NCBI RefSeq assembly: GCF_025336485.1 | Contig: NZ_JAODAB010000005.1 | Location: 186,001 to 250,000, forward strand | Origin: Pseudomonas citri | GTDB taxonomy: Bacteria > Pseudomonadota > Gammaproteobacteria > Pseudomonadales > Pseudomonadaceae | Length of the DNA: 64,000 nt | Direction of reading: 5' to 3' | Shown here: in pieces, positions 24,188 to 33,310 of the stretch | How the letters are laid out: each line of letters starts with the position of its first letter | Numbering within the stretch: position 1 is the first letter of the stretch | Program-made: the position numbers and the translations under genes | The notes under the pieces: model-generated | Database searches by the model: none | What the model was told of the DNA's origin: nothing | The model's input: only the letters and a program-made list of their open reading frames with translations

Positions 24188-26332
24188 ATGATCAGCACCG
24201 AACTCAAAACAACGATCCAGGGCGCCTATTCGCGTTTTCTCGAAGCCAAGAGCCTCAAGCCGCGATACGGCCAGCGCCTGATGATTGCCGAAGTGGCCAA
24301 GGTCCTGGGGGACATCGACACCGACGACGAAGGCCGGCGCAGCGGCGAGCCTGCCATCGTGGCGGTGGAGGCCGGCACCGGTACCGGCAAGACCGTGGCC
24401 TACAGCCTGGCGGCGATCCCGACTGCCAAGGCCGCCGGCAAACGCCTGGTGATCGCCACGGCCACCGTCGCCCTGCAGGAACAGATCGTCTACAAGGATC
24501 TGCCCGACCTGATGCGCAACAGTGGGCTGAATTTCAGCTTTGCGCTGGCCAAGGGCCGTGGGCGCTACATGTGCCTGTCCAAGCTCGATATGTTGTTGCA
24601 GGAAGGCCAGGCACAAACGGCCACGGCGCAATTGTTCGAGGAAGAAGGCTTCAAGATCGAAGTCGATGAAGCCAGCCAGAAGCTGTTCACCACGATGATC
24701 GAGAAACTGGCCGGCAACAAGTGGGACGGCGACCGTGACAGCTGGCCCACGACCCTGGAAGATGCCGACTGGGCGCGCCTGACCACCGACCATAGCCAAT
24801 GCACCAACCGCCACTGCCCGAACTTCGGCCAGTGCGCCTTCTACAAGGCCCGCGAGGGCATGGGCAAGGTCGACGTGATCGTCACCAACCACGACATGGT
24901 CCTGGCCGACCTGGCCCTGGGCGGCGGCGCGGTGCTGCCGGATCCGCGCGACACGGTGTATGTGTTCGACGAAGGCCATCACCTGCCCGACAAGGCCATC
25001 GGCCATTTCGCCCATTACACCCGGCTGCGCTCCACCGCCGACTGGCTGGAAAGCACCGCCAAGAACCTCACCAAGCTACTGGCCCAGCACCCGCTGCCGG
25101 GCGACCTGGGCAAGTTCATCGAGCAGGTGCCGGAGCTGGCGCGCGAGATCAAGGCCAACCAGCAGTTCATGTTCAGCGCCTGCGAGCAGGTGGCCGATTT
25201 CAAGCCCGGCGAAGACGTCGAGGGCCGTGAGCGGCCACGCCATCGTTTTGTCGGCGGGGTGATTCCCGAGCACATGCGCGAAATGGGCATCGAGCTCAAG
25301 AAAGGTTTCGCCCGCCTGACGGACCTGTTCACCCGCCTGACCGATTTGCTCAAGGAAGGCATGGACGGCGAGGTCAACATCGGCATTGCCAGCAACCAGG
25401 CCGAGGAGTGGTACCCGCTGTTCGGCAGCCTGTTGTCCCGCTCCCAGGGCAATTGGGAACTGTGGACGGCGTTCACCACCGAAGACCCGGAAGACAACCC
25501 GCCGATGGCGCGGTGGCTGACCTTGGCCGAAAGCGGTTCGCTGTTCGACATCGAGGTCAATGCCAGCCCCATCCTGGCGGCGGACATGTTGCGACGCAAC
25601 CTGTGGAACGTGGCCTACGGCGCGCTGGTGACCTCCGCCACCCTGACCGCCCTGGGCACGTTCGACCGCTTCCGCATGCGCGCCGGGCTGCCGAAACATT
25701 CCGTGACCGCCGTGGTGCCCAGCCCCTTCCATCATGCCGATGCCGGTGTGTTGCGGGTGCCGGACCTCAAGGCCGACCCACGGGATGCCGCCGGTCACAC
25801 GGCGGCGATCATCCGTGACCTGCCGGAACTGGTGGAAGGTTCGCGAGGCACCCTGGTGCTGTTTTCCTCGCGCAAACAAATGCAGGACGTGTTCGACGGT
25901 CTCGACCGCGACTGGCGCAAGCAAGTGTTCATCCAGGGCAACCTGTCGAAACAGGAAACCCTGAACAAGCACAAGGCGCGGGTCGATGGCGGGGATTCCA
26001 GCGTGCTGTTCGGCCTGGCCAGCTTTGCCGAAGGCGTGGATTTGCCCGGGGCCTATTGCGAGCACGTGGTGATCGCCAAGATCCCGTTCTCGGTCCCGGA
26101 CGATCCGGTGGAAGCGGCGTTGTCCGAATGGATCGAGGCTCGCGGCGGCAATCCGTTCATGGAGATCGCCGTGCCGGATGCTTCGCTCAAGCTGGTCCAG
26201 GCTTGTGGCCGGTTACTGCGCACCGAAGAAGACCGCGGCACGATCACCTTGCTTGATCGCCGACTGGTCACCCAGCGCTATGGCAAGGCGATTCTCAATG
26301 CGTTGCCGCCGTTTCGGCGGGAGATTTCCTAG
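24188..26332 (+). CDS. dinG: ATP-dependent DNA helicase DinG
   Basis: 714 residues from MISTELKTTIQGAYSRF (E. coli 716); the frame opens five codons earlier, but this ATG matches the family start. It is an XPD-like superfamily 2 helicase moving 5' to 3' that unwinds R-loops and G-quadruplexes. Walker A is AGTGTGKT, the DEAH-type box is DEGH (VFDEGHHLPD), and the iron-sulfur cluster cysteines include CTNRHCPNFGQC. The C-terminal motif VI region is QACGRLLRTEEDRG. The preceding LexA box implies SOS control. An inverted REP pair follows. Confidence 0.95.
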   Translation: MISTELKTTIQGAYSRFLEAKSLKPRYGQRLMIAEVAKVLGDIDTDDEGRRSGEPAIVAVEAGTGTGKTVAYSLAAIPTAKAAGKRLVIATATVALQEQIVYKDLPDLMRNSGLNFSFALAKGRGRYMCLSKLDMLLQEGQAQTATAQLFEEEGFKIEVDEASQKLFTTMIEKLAGNKWDGDRDSWPTTLEDADWARLTTDHSQCTNRHCPNFGQCAFYKAREGMGKVDVIVTNHDMVLADLALGGGAVLPDPRDTVYVFDEGHHLPDKAIGHFAHYTRLRSTADWLESTAKNLTKLLAQHPLPGDLGKFIEQVPELAREIKANQQFMFSACEQVADFKPGEDVEGRERPRHRFVGGVIPEHMREMGIELKKGFARLTDLFTRLTDLLKEGMDGEVNIGIASNQAEEWYPLFGSLLSRSQGNWELWTAFTTEDPEDNPPMARWLTLAESGSLFDIEVNASPILAADMLRRNLWNVAYGALVTSATLTALGTFDRFRMRAGLPKHSVTAVVPSPFHHADAGVLRVPDLKADPRDAAGHTAAIIRDLPELVEGSRGTLVLFSSRKQMQDVFDGLDRDWRKQVFIQGNLSKQETLNKHKARVDGGDSSVLFGLASFAEGVDLPGAYCEHVVIAKIPFSVPDDPVEAALSEWIEARGGNPFMEIAVPDASLKLVQACGRLLRTEEDRGTITLLDRRLVTQRYGKAILNALPPFRREIS

Positions 26333-26364
26333 GCTGTTGCGGTTTTGTAGCGAAGCAATGTGTT

Positions 26365-26451
26365 TGTGGGAGCAAGGCTTGCCCGCGATTCGGCCGACGT
26401 GGTCTTTCTGAAGCCGCGGTGCCTTCATCGCGGGCAAGCCTTGCTCCCACA
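26365..26451. repeat. REPIN
   Basis: TGTGGGAGCAAGGCTTGCCC and its inverse GGGCAAGCCTTGCTCCCACA about 45 bases apart, just after dinG. Confidence 0.85.
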
Positions 26452-26569
26452 GGATCCTCCTGCTACAGGGGGCCATGCTTAGCCAGCCGTCCTGTGGCGG
26501 TTCCCAAAACCCTGAATGGCTGAAACAATGCCAGCCACCTTAAAAGTGTTTATTTCAAGGGAGTTACGG

Positions 26570-27715
26570 GTGCAGATTCAAGGCCATTATGAGCTTCAGT
26601 TCGAGGCGGTGCGTGAAGCGTTCGCGGCGCTGTTCGACGATCCCCAGGAGCGCGGTGCTGCGTTGTGCATCCAGGTGGGTGGCCGGACGGTGATCGACCT
26701 GTGGGCCGGCACCGCCGACAAGGATGGCCATGAGGCCTGGCACAGCGACACCATTGCCAACCTGTTCTCCTGCACCAAGACATTCACCGCCGTCACGGCC
26801 CTGCAACTGGTGGCCGAAGGCAAGTTGCAACTGGACGCCCCGGTCGCCCAGTACTGGCCGGAGTTTGCCGCCGCCGGCAAGCAGTCCATCACCTTGCGCC
26901 AACTGCTGTGTCATCAGGCCGGGTTGCCGGCGTTGCACGACTTGCTCCCCCCCGAGGCCCTTTACGACTGGCAAACCATGGTCGATGCCCTGGCCGCCGA
27001 AACACCGTGGTGGACGCCGGGCGAAGGCCATGGGTATGCCGCGATCACCTACGGCTGGTTGGTCGGCGAGCTGCTGCGCAGGGCAGACGGTCGCGGGCCC
27101 GGAGAGTCGATCGTGGCCCGGGTTGCCAAGCCATTGGGCCTGGACTTCCACGTTGGCCTGGCCGATGAAGAGTTTCATCGCGTGGCCCACATTGCCCGGG
27201 GCAAAGGCAACGTCGGCGATGCGGCAGCCCAGCGCCTGTTGCAGGTGACCATGCGCGAGCCCACGGCGATGACCACTCGCGCCTTCACCAATCCGCCGTC
27301 GATCATGACCAGCACCAACAAACCGGAGTGGCGGCGTATGCAGCAACCGGCCGCCAACGGCCATGGCAATGCCCGCAGTCTCGCCGGGTTCTACGCCGGG
27401 CTGCTGGACGGCAGCCTGCTGGAAGGCGAAATGCTCGACGAACTGACTCGCCAGCACAGCCTGGGCGAGGACAAGACTTTATTGACCCGGACCCGTTTCG
27501 GCCTGGGTTGCATGCTCGACCAACCCGATGTACCGAACGCGACCTATGGCCTGGGGCCGCGGGCATTCGGTCATCCGGGGGCGGGTGGCTCCATCGGCTT
27601 TGCCGATCCGGAGCATGACGTGGCGTTCGGCTTCGTGACGAACACGCTGGGGCCCTACGTGCTGATGGATCCGCGCGCGCAGAACCTGGCGAGAGTGCTT
27701 GCCACTTGTCTGTAA
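26570..27715 (+). CDS. Serine beta-lactamase-like esterase (EstB/class C fold)
   Basis: 381 residues from a GTG start at 26570 with a strong AAGGGAG ribosome site; the longer reading from 26516 lacks one. This is the penicillin-recognising beta-lactamase fold of cytoplasmic esterases. The nucleophile motif is S67-CT-K70, a Tyr occurs in GHGYAAITYGW (about 156), and the third motif is HPGAGGS. No signal peptide, which argues against a periplasmic beta-lactamase. The substrate is probably an ester; the natural one is unknown. Confidence 0.85.
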   Translation: MQIQGHYELQFEAVREAFAALFDDPQERGAALCIQVGGRTVIDLWAGTADKDGHEAWHSDTIANLFSCTKTFTAVTALQLVAEGKLQLDAPVAQYWPEFAAAGKQSITLRQLLCHQAGLPALHDLLPPEALYDWQTMVDALAAETPWWTPGEGHGYAAITYGWLVGELLRRADGRGPGESIVARVAKPLGLDFHVGLADEEFHRVAHIARGKGNVGDAAAQRLLQVTMREPTAMTTRAFTNPPSIMTSTNKPEWRRMQQPAANGHGNARSLAGFYAGLLDGSLLEGEMLDELTRQHSLGEDKTLLTRTRFGLGCMLDQPDVPNATYGLGPRAFGHPGAGGSIGFADPEHDVAFGFVTNTLGPYVLMDPRAQNLARVLATCL

Positions 27716-27826
27716 AACGCCGTTGAAGGCGTGGATACAGGAACCTGGCACCCTTTTCAGTCTCCAAGCGTCTGTTTATGCGGCCGAACCTGATTTTTTT
27801 CATTTACAACATTTTGTGGATATCCC

Positions 27827-28840
27827 ATGTCTTCGAATAAAACCCTCGCCCTGGCGCTGTGCTTCGCGATTACCGGTTGCGCACAAACTCCACGCAATGA
27901 TGCCGAGGGCGGCGGTGGCTGGTGGCCGTTCGGGTCCTCCGAAAAGATTGTGAACAACGATGTGGCGCCCACTGCGCTGAAGCCGGTCGCTGCCGCACCG
28001 CAACTCAAGGAGCAAGCCAAGGAACAGGCCAAGGAAGAGGGGTCCACGCATTGGTGGTGGCCATTCGGTGGCAAGGATCAGGAAGTCGCCAAGGCGGCGC
28101 CTGCTCCCGACCCGAAAGTCACCCAGGCCTGGCTCGATGACTACGAGCCGAAATTGCGCACGGCCATCAAGGGCAGCAAGCTCGAATTGTCGCGTCGTGA
28201 CAATGTGCTGGTAGTCACTGCGCCGGTGGACAGTTCCTTCAATCCCGACCGTCCGGCCATGCTGCTACCGGTGACACTCGGGCCGTTCACCCAAGTGGCG
28301 AAAGTACTCGAAGCCGACCCGAAGACCGCGGTGTTGATCCTTGGCCACGGCGATACTTCCGGTGCTGCTCCGGCCAACCTCAAGCTCAGCCAGGAACGTG
28401 CCCAATCCGTTGCGGCCATCTTCCGCCTCAGCGGCTTGCAACGTGATCGCTTGATGCTGCGTGGCATGGGCGCGGTGGAGCCGCGTGCGACCAACGACAG
28501 CGTCGAGGGTCGAGCCTTGAACCGTCGCGTGGAGTTGCTGGTCACCCCGGCAAACACCCTGGTTGCGCTGCTGGGCAAATACAACATGCCGGCACCTGCT
28601 CCGGTGACGATGGTCGCGGCCCAGGACTTCAAGCCAGCGACTCCGGCGCCCGCGGTCAAGAAAGCCGTGACCCCCGCGACCAAAAAGGCCTCGACCAAGG
28701 CGCCTGCGAAGAAAGCCACCGCCAAGGCCCCAGCCAAGAAAGCCTCGGCCAAGACCACCACCGCGGCGAAGAAGACTCAACCGGCCAAAGCCGCTACCGA
28801 TACCAAGAAAGTCGCGGCCGCCGATACCCCCAAGCAGTGA
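27827..28840 (+). CDS. OmpA-family lipoprotein with WWPFG repeats and Lys/Ala-rich tail
   Basis: 337 residues. Lipobox ITGC (Cys18), then two copies of a WWPFG motif (residues 32-36 and 77-81) around an Ala/Lys/Glu-rich helix. A central OmpA-like peptidoglycan-binding domain follows (VLILGHGDTSGAAPANLKLS). The last 70 residues are almost only Ala, Lys, Thr and Pro (KKAS/KAPAKK repeats), like histone H1 or AlgP tails. The tail may bind polyanions such as lipopolysaccharide, nucleic acid or teichoic-like polymers. It lies 23 bases before pdxH. Confidence 0.85.
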   Translation: MSSNKTLALALCFAITGCAQTPRNDAEGGGGWWPFGSSEKIVNNDVAPTALKPVAAAPQLKEQAKEQAKEEGSTHWWWPFGGKDQEVAKAAPAPDPKVTQAWLDDYEPKLRTAIKGSKLELSRRDNVLVVTAPVDSSFNPDRPAMLLPVTLGPFTQVAKVLEADPKTAVLILGHGDTSGAAPANLKLSQERAQSVAAIFRLSGLQRDRLMLRGMGAVEPRATNDSVEGRALNRRVELLVTPANTLVALLGKYNMPAPAPVTMVAAQDFKPATPAPAVKKAVTPATKKASTKAPAKKATAKAPAKKASAKTTTAAKKTQPAKAATDTKKVAAADTPKQ

Positions 28841-28863
28841 TTGGCTAACACAAGGAATGCGTC

Positions 28864-29511
28864 ATGACCCAAACGCTGGCTGATATGCGCCGCGACTACA
28901 CCCGCGACGGCCTGAGCGAGGCGCAAGCCCCGGCCGAGCCGTTTGCACTGTTCCACCAGTGGTTCGCCGACGCGGTGAAGACCGAGCAGGCCCCGGTGGA
29001 AGCCAACGCCATGACCTTGGCGACCGTGGATGAAGCAGGGCGTCCGCACTGTCGGATTCTGCTGCTCAAGGGCCTGGACGAGCAGGGCTTCACCTTCTTC
29101 ACCAACTACGACAGTGCCAAGGGCCAGCACCTGGCCGCGAATCCATTCGCGGCCATGACGTTTTTCTGGCCGACCCTGGAACGCCAGGTACGCATCGAGG
29201 GCAAGGTGGTGAAGGTGACTGCGCAGGAATCGGATGCCTACTATCAGGTCCGGCCACTGGGCAGTCGTCTCGGCGCCTGGGCGTCACCCCAGAGCCAGGT
29301 CATCGCCGGGCGCAGTGAACTGGAAGACTTGCTCAAGGCCACCGAGCAGCGGTTCAGTGACAACCAACCCCATTGTCCGGAGCACTGGGGCGGTTATCGC
29401 TTGCTGCCCGAGCGTATCGAATTCTGGCAAGGCCGTCCGAGCCGCCTGCACGATCGCCTCAATTACCGCCTGCAAGGGGCGGACTGGACTCGCGAGCGTC
29501 TGGCGCCGTAG
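28864..29511 (+). CDS. pdxH: Pyridoxamine 5'-phosphate oxidase
   Basis: FMN enzyme that oxidises pyridoxamine- or pyridoxine-5'-phosphate to PLP. 215 residues, the usual length. Conserved segments include [40 protein letters not shown] and the C-terminal [16 protein letters not shown] that binds PLP/FMN, with final LAP. A cytoplasmic dimer by family. Its 3' end overlaps a small convergent gene by 53 bases. Confidence 0.97.
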   Translation: MTQTLADMRRDYTRDGLSEAQAPAEPFALFHQWFADAVKTEQAPVEANAMTLATVDEAGRPHCRILLLKGLDEQGFTFFTNYDSAKGQHLAANPFAAMTFFWPTLERQVRIEGKVVKVTAQESDAYYQVRPLGSRLGAWASPQSQVIAGRSELEDLLKATEQRFSDNQPHCPEHWGGYRLLPERIEFWQGRPSRLHDRLNYRLQGADWTRERLAP

Positions 29512-29743
29512 CATCGCCATAACCTGCCGCGGCGGTTTGCAGCCATTGCGGCAGGTCCCGGCGCTTGATGCCTTGCTCGTGGGCGCGGGCCAATTGTTGC
29601 AGCATGTAGACTTTTTTCTGCGCATCCTGACCCGCCAGCGACAGTGCCAAGTCGCGGTCTACCCAGCGCTTGATGCGCCTGTACAGCCACCAGTGGAAGT
29701 ACAAACCCGCCACGGTGGTCGCGATTATGATGAAATAATCCAT
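29459..29743 (-). CDS. Small single-pass membrane protein, hypothetical
   Basis: 94 residues from [20 protein letters not shown]. One N-terminal helix (residues 3-20) is followed by basic residues, so the rest should face the cytoplasm. The remainder is helical with a disordered tail ([17 protein letters not shown]). It overlaps the end of pdxH by 53 bases on the other strand. The overlap counts against it, but the start, membrane segment and codon use look genuine. Function unknown. Confidence 0.55.
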   Translation of the reverse strand: MDYFIIIATTVAGLYFHWWLYRRIKRWVDRDLALSLAGQDAQKKVYMLQQLARAHEQGIKRRDLPQWLQTAAAGYGDATAPDARESSPPLAGGN

Positions 29744-29912
29744 GAAAAATCCCTGGGTCGATGGTGCAGGTTCTGGAATTGGCGCTACTGTTTGGTGAGT
29801 TTTTCGGGTGTGCCTGTATCCCACCTGAATGAGAGCATTTTTATCCCGGCGAGGCCGTGACAGGCGTCAAGCTGCGGAGTTTAATGGATCCCTGTCTTTT
29901 GGAGCTGATTCT

Positions 29913-30377
29913 ATGCGTAAGTCTGTTTTGCTGGTTGCTTCCTTTTCCACGATGGCGATGTTGCTCACTGGCTGTCAGTCGAGCCTGACCGGTGACTCTT
30001 ATTCCCGTGACGAAGCGCGTCGCGTGCAGACGATTCGCATGGGGACCATCGAATCCCTGCGTCCGGTCAAGATCGAAGGCACCAAGACGCCGATCGGCGG
30101 TGCTGCCGGTGCGGTGGTCGGTGGTGTTGGCGGCAGCGCCGTCGGTGGTGGCCGTGGCAGCATCGTCGCCGCTGTGATCGGCGCCGTCGCCGGTGGCTTG
30201 ATCGGTTCCGCGACTGAAGAAGGCCTGACCCGTACCCAGGGCGTGGAGATCACTGTTCGTGAAGATGACGGCAGCATGCGTGCCTATGTCCAACAGGTTC
30301 AGGAGAACGAAGTGTTCCGTGTGGGTGAGCGGGTGCGGATCTCCACCGTGGGTGGTACGAGTCGCGTTTCGCACTAA
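29913..30377 (+). CDS. SlyB-like glycine-zipper outer-membrane lipoprotein
   Basis: 154 residues with a lipobox LTGC (Cys21) and an ATG at 29913 preceded by TTGGAG. The centre is a glycine zipper (GGAAGAVVGGVGGSAVGGG then AVIGAVAGGLIGSATEE), and the C-terminus is a small beta domain (GVEITVREDDGSMRAYVQQ) as in SlyB/Pcp. SlyB proteins are outer-membrane stress lipoproteins, under PhoP control in enterics. A strong terminator follows at 30394. Confidence 0.88.
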   Translation: MRKSVLLVASFSTMAMLLTGCQSSLTGDSYSRDEARRVQTIRMGTIESLRPVKIEGTKTPIGGAAGAVVGGVGGSAVGGGRGSIVAAVIGAVAGGLIGSATEEGLTRTQGVEITVREDDGSMRAYVQQVQENEVFRVGERVRISTVGGTSRVSH

Positions 30378-30393
30378 GCGGGAATGATTGGAG

Positions 30394-30433
30394 AGACGGC
30401 GCTTCTTCCTGGAAGGGAGGGGCGCCGTTTTTT
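30394..30433 (+). terminator. Intrinsic terminator of the SlyB-like gene
   Basis: Stem ACGGCGC/GCGCCGT with an inner CTTCTTCC/GGAAGGGAG stem, followed by eight T. Confidence 0.85.
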
Positions 30434-30556
30434 TTGGGGCTTCGTTTTCGGGGTTGGTGTGTATATCCGTTGCTGCGGTAACGGCCACTTAGGGTTCCGC
30501 CCAACGGCGGGTCACTTTCCAAAGCCAAAGCCCGGTTATCCATACCTGATGTATTG

Positions 30557-30656
30557 CTATCGCGGGCAAGCTTTGCTCCCACAGGAAGCTATGATGAACA
30601 TCATATCTGTGAACACCTGCTCAAACCGCTGTGGGAGCAAAGCTTGCTCGCGATGA
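30557..30656. repeat. REP pair in outward orientation
   Basis: TCGCGGGCAAGCTTTGCTCC at the left and GGAGCAAAGCTTGCTCGCGA at the right. The order of the two palindromes is reversed compared with the other REPINs in this window. Confidence 0.75.
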
Positions 30657-30708
30657 CGTCAGTCCAGACACCCGCAAATCCCGTGGCGAGGCCAGGATCA
30701 CCATCTGA

Positions 30709-31896
30709 TCAGCCCGGCAACCCTGCCTGCTTACGGCTAGCCATCGCCGTCACCGCATAACCCAACAACGCCGCCAATATCGACCCCGTGAGAATCCCCA
30801 TCCGGTCCATGCCGGCATATTCGCTGGCGCCAGGCTCGAACGCCAGGGAGCCGACGAACAGACTCATGGTGAAGCCGATACCGCACAAGATCGCCACGCC
30901 CAGCACCTGGCCCCAGTTGGCGCCGACGGGCAGGCTGGCGATGCCGATTTTTACCGCTAGCCAGGTCAGGCCGAATACGCCCACGGTCTTGCCCAGCAGC
31001 AGGCCGATCGCGATGCCCATCGGCACGTCGTGGGTGAAGCTCTCGACGGTGACGCCGCTCAGTGAGAGGCCGGCGTTGGCGAAGGCGAACAAGGGCAGGA
31101 TGCCGTAGGCCACCCACGGATGCAGCGCATGTTCCAGGGTCAGCAGCGGTGAGCTTTCGGCGTTTTTGGTGCGCAACGGAATGCAGAACGCCAGGGTCAC
31201 GCCGGCCAGGGTGGCGTGGACGCCGCTCTTGAGTACGCAGACCCAGAGGATCAGGCCCACCACCATGTAGGGGCCGAGCTTGACCACGCCCATCCGGTTC
31301 ATCGCTACCAGCACGGCGATGCAGCCAGCGGCCAGCATCAGGGACAGCGACGACAACGCGCCGGAGTAGAAGATGGCAATGATGATAATGGCGCCCAGGT
31401 CGTCGATGATCGCCAGGGTCATGAGGAACAGCTTGAGCGATACCGGCACCCGCTTGCCCAGCAAGGCCAGCACGCCGAGGGCGAAGGCGATGTCGGTGGC
31501 GGTCGGAATCGCCCAGCCTGCGAGGGCGGCCGGATTGTCGCGGTTGAGGAACCCGTAGATCAGGGCGGGCACCACCATGCCGCCGATCGCCGCCGCGCCC
31601 GGCAAGACGATCTGCGACGGTTTCGACAGTTGCCCGTCGAGCACCTCGCGTTTGACTTCCAGGCCGATGAGCAGGAAGAACATCGCCATCAGGCCGTCAT
31701 TGATCCACAGCAGCAACGGCTTGGCGATTTTCAATGCGCCGACCTGGGCCACCACCGGTGTATCCAGCAGGCCGCCGTACAGCCAGGCAAGGGGCGAGTT
31801 GTTGATGGCCAGGGCCAGCACGGCGGCGGCGATCAACAGCAAGCCGCTGGCGGCTTCCAGCTGGAAAAAGCGTGTCAGAGAGTTACGTAGAGCCAA
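30709..31896 (-). CDS. nhaA: Na+/H+ antiporter NhaA
   Basis: 395-residue inner-membrane antiporter exchanging two protons for one sodium ion, for salt and alkaline tolerance. About 12 hydrophobic helices. The ion-binding aspartate pair (D163/D164 in E. coli) is in [14 protein letters not shown]. The start [20 protein letters not shown] is typical. Transcribed alone. It is divergent from the PLP enzyme gene across an AT-rich 265-base gap. Confidence 0.96.
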   Translation of the reverse strand: MALRNSLTRFFQLEAASGLLLIAAAVLALAINNSPLAWLYGGLLDTPVVAQVGALKIAKPLLLWINDGLMAMFFLLIGLEVKREVLDGQLSKPSQIVLPGAAAIGGMVVPALIYGFLNRDNPAALAGWAIPTATDIAFALGVLALLGKRVPVSLKLFLMTLAIIDDLGAIIIIAIFYSGALSSLSLMLAAGCIAVLVAMNRMGVVKLGPYMVVGLILWVCVLKSGVHATLAGVTLAFCIPLRTKNAESSPLLTLEHALHPWVAYGILPLFAFANAGLSLSGVTVESFTHDVPMGIAIGLLLGKTVGVFGLTWLAVKIGIASLPVGANWGQVLGVAILCGIGFTMSLFVGSLAFEPGASEYAGMDRMGILTGSILAALLGYAVTAMASRKQAGLPG

Positions 31897-32161
31897 GGGA
31901 TGCTCTCCATTTCAAATCAAAAGTGGGCAACACCCTAACCCGTGGCCATAGTTGTTAAAACAAAAGTTATATTCTTTTTTGTTATATGTGGTAACAAGGC
32001 CTCTGCCATAGGTCGGGCAGTTGCTGCGCACTATTGGACCTTAGCTGTACCTGTGCGTGATGTCGGTTTTTTCCTAAGCTTGCGACTGCTTTTTCCGAGA
32101 ACCGCCGTGCTTGCGCGCCAGGTTTCCCAAACGCGTTGAATCGATCCAGTGAGAACACACC

Positions 32162-33256
32162 ATGAATGACCACCGTCAGTGGGTGCGCGAAGCGATCCGC
32201 ATCATCGAGGCTGATTTCCAGCGCAGCGCCGATACCCACCTGATTCCGCTGCCTTTGCCTGGCCTGCCGGGCATCGAGTTGTATTTCAAGGATGAGTCCA
32301 GCCATCCCACCGGCAGCCTCAAGCATCGGTTGGCTCGCTCGTTGTTTCTTTATGCGCTGTGTAACGGCTGGCTCAAGCCCGGCGCTCCGGTGATCGAGGC
32401 TTCCAGTGGTTCGACGGCGATCTCCGAGGCTTACTTTGCACGGTTGCTGGGCCTGCCTTTCATCGCGGTGATGCCGGCGACCACCTCCAAGGAAAAAATC
32501 GCACAGATCGCGTTCTACGGTGGCCAGAGCCATCTGGTGGACGATCCTACGCAGATCTACGCCGAGTCCGAGCGCCTGGCGCGCGAGCATGATGGGCATT
32601 TCATCGATCAGTTCACCTACGCCGAACGTGCCACGGACTGGCGAGCGAACAACAACATTGCCGAGTCGATTTTCCAGCAGATGCGTTTCGAGCGGTATCC
32701 GGAGCCGAGCTGGTTGATCTCCAGCCCCGGCACGGGCGGCACCACCGCGACTTTGGGGCGCTATGTGCGTTATCGCCAACACCGCACCCGGGTGCTATGC
32801 GCCGATGCCGAGCGTTCGGTGTTCTTCGACTGCTACCGCAGCGGCGATGCCAGCCTGCGCCTCGATTGCGGTTCGCGGATCGAGGGCATTGGCAGGCCGC
32901 GGGTCGAGGCGTCGTTCTTGCCCAAGGTCATCGATGCGATGGTCAAGGTTCCAGATGCGTTGTCGCTGGCGGCCATGCACTACCTGGCGCAGCGCCTGGG
33001 GCGGCGGGTCGGGGGCTCCAGCGGCACCAACCTGATCGGCGCGCTCATGGCGGCCCGGCAGATGGTGGACGCGGGGGAATCGGGTTCGATCGTGGCGATT
33101 TTGTGCGACGGTGGCGAACGCTACGCGACGACGTATTACGACCCGGCGTGGTTGGCGGCACAGGGCTATGAGCTGAGCGGATTGATCGCGGCCGTGGCGG
33201 CAAGTGCGGAGCGGGGTGAGGCGCTGCCGGAGAGTGTGTTGCGGGCCAATATCTGA
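32162..33256 (+). CDS. PLP-dependent cysteine synthase-like enzyme (fold type II)
   Basis: 364 residues. PLP lysine K54 lies in [11 protein letters not shown], the phosphate loop is GTGGTTATL, and a [17 protein letters not shown] segment matches the CysK substrate loop. The protein is about 40 residues longer than CysK and resembles Cds1-type L-cysteine desulfhydrases annotated as 'PLP-dependent cysteine synthase family'. It may release sulfide from cysteine. It is not near cys genes, and the promoter region is AT-rich with repeated GTTATAT elements. Confidence 0.82.
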   Translation: MNDHRQWVREAIRIIEADFQRSADTHLIPLPLPGLPGIELYFKDESSHPTGSLKHRLARSLFLYALCNGWLKPGAPVIEASSGSTAISEAYFARLLGLPFIAVMPATTSKEKIAQIAFYGGQSHLVDDPTQIYAESERLAREHDGHFIDQFTYAERATDWRANNNIAESIFQQMRFERYPEPSWLISSPGTGGTTATLGRYVRYRQHRTRVLCADAERSVFFDCYRSGDASLRLDCGSRIEGIGRPRVEASFLPKVIDAMVKVPDALSLAAMHYLAQRLGRRVGGSSGTNLIGALMAARQMVDAGESGSIVAILCDGGERYATTYYDPAWLAAQGYELSGLIAAVAASAERGEALPESVLRANI

Positions 33257-33264
33257 ACGACAGA

Positions 33265-33304
33265 GCCCCTTGCGGGAGCGAGCAGGCTCGCTCCCGCAAG
33301 GGGC
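33265..33304. terminator. Shared palindrome between convergent genes
   Basis: GCCCCTTGCGGGAGCGAGC and its inverse around a two-base loop, a long single REP-type palindrome between the convergent PLP enzyme and FAD dehydrogenase genes. It can serve as a bidirectional transcription end, though T-runs are lacking. Confidence 0.6.
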
Positions 33305-33310
33305 AGGACG

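Noticed and set aside
26570..27715. Chromosomal class C beta-lactamase (ampC)
   Set aside because: No signal peptide and several differences from AmpC; the esterase-type (EstB) call fits better.
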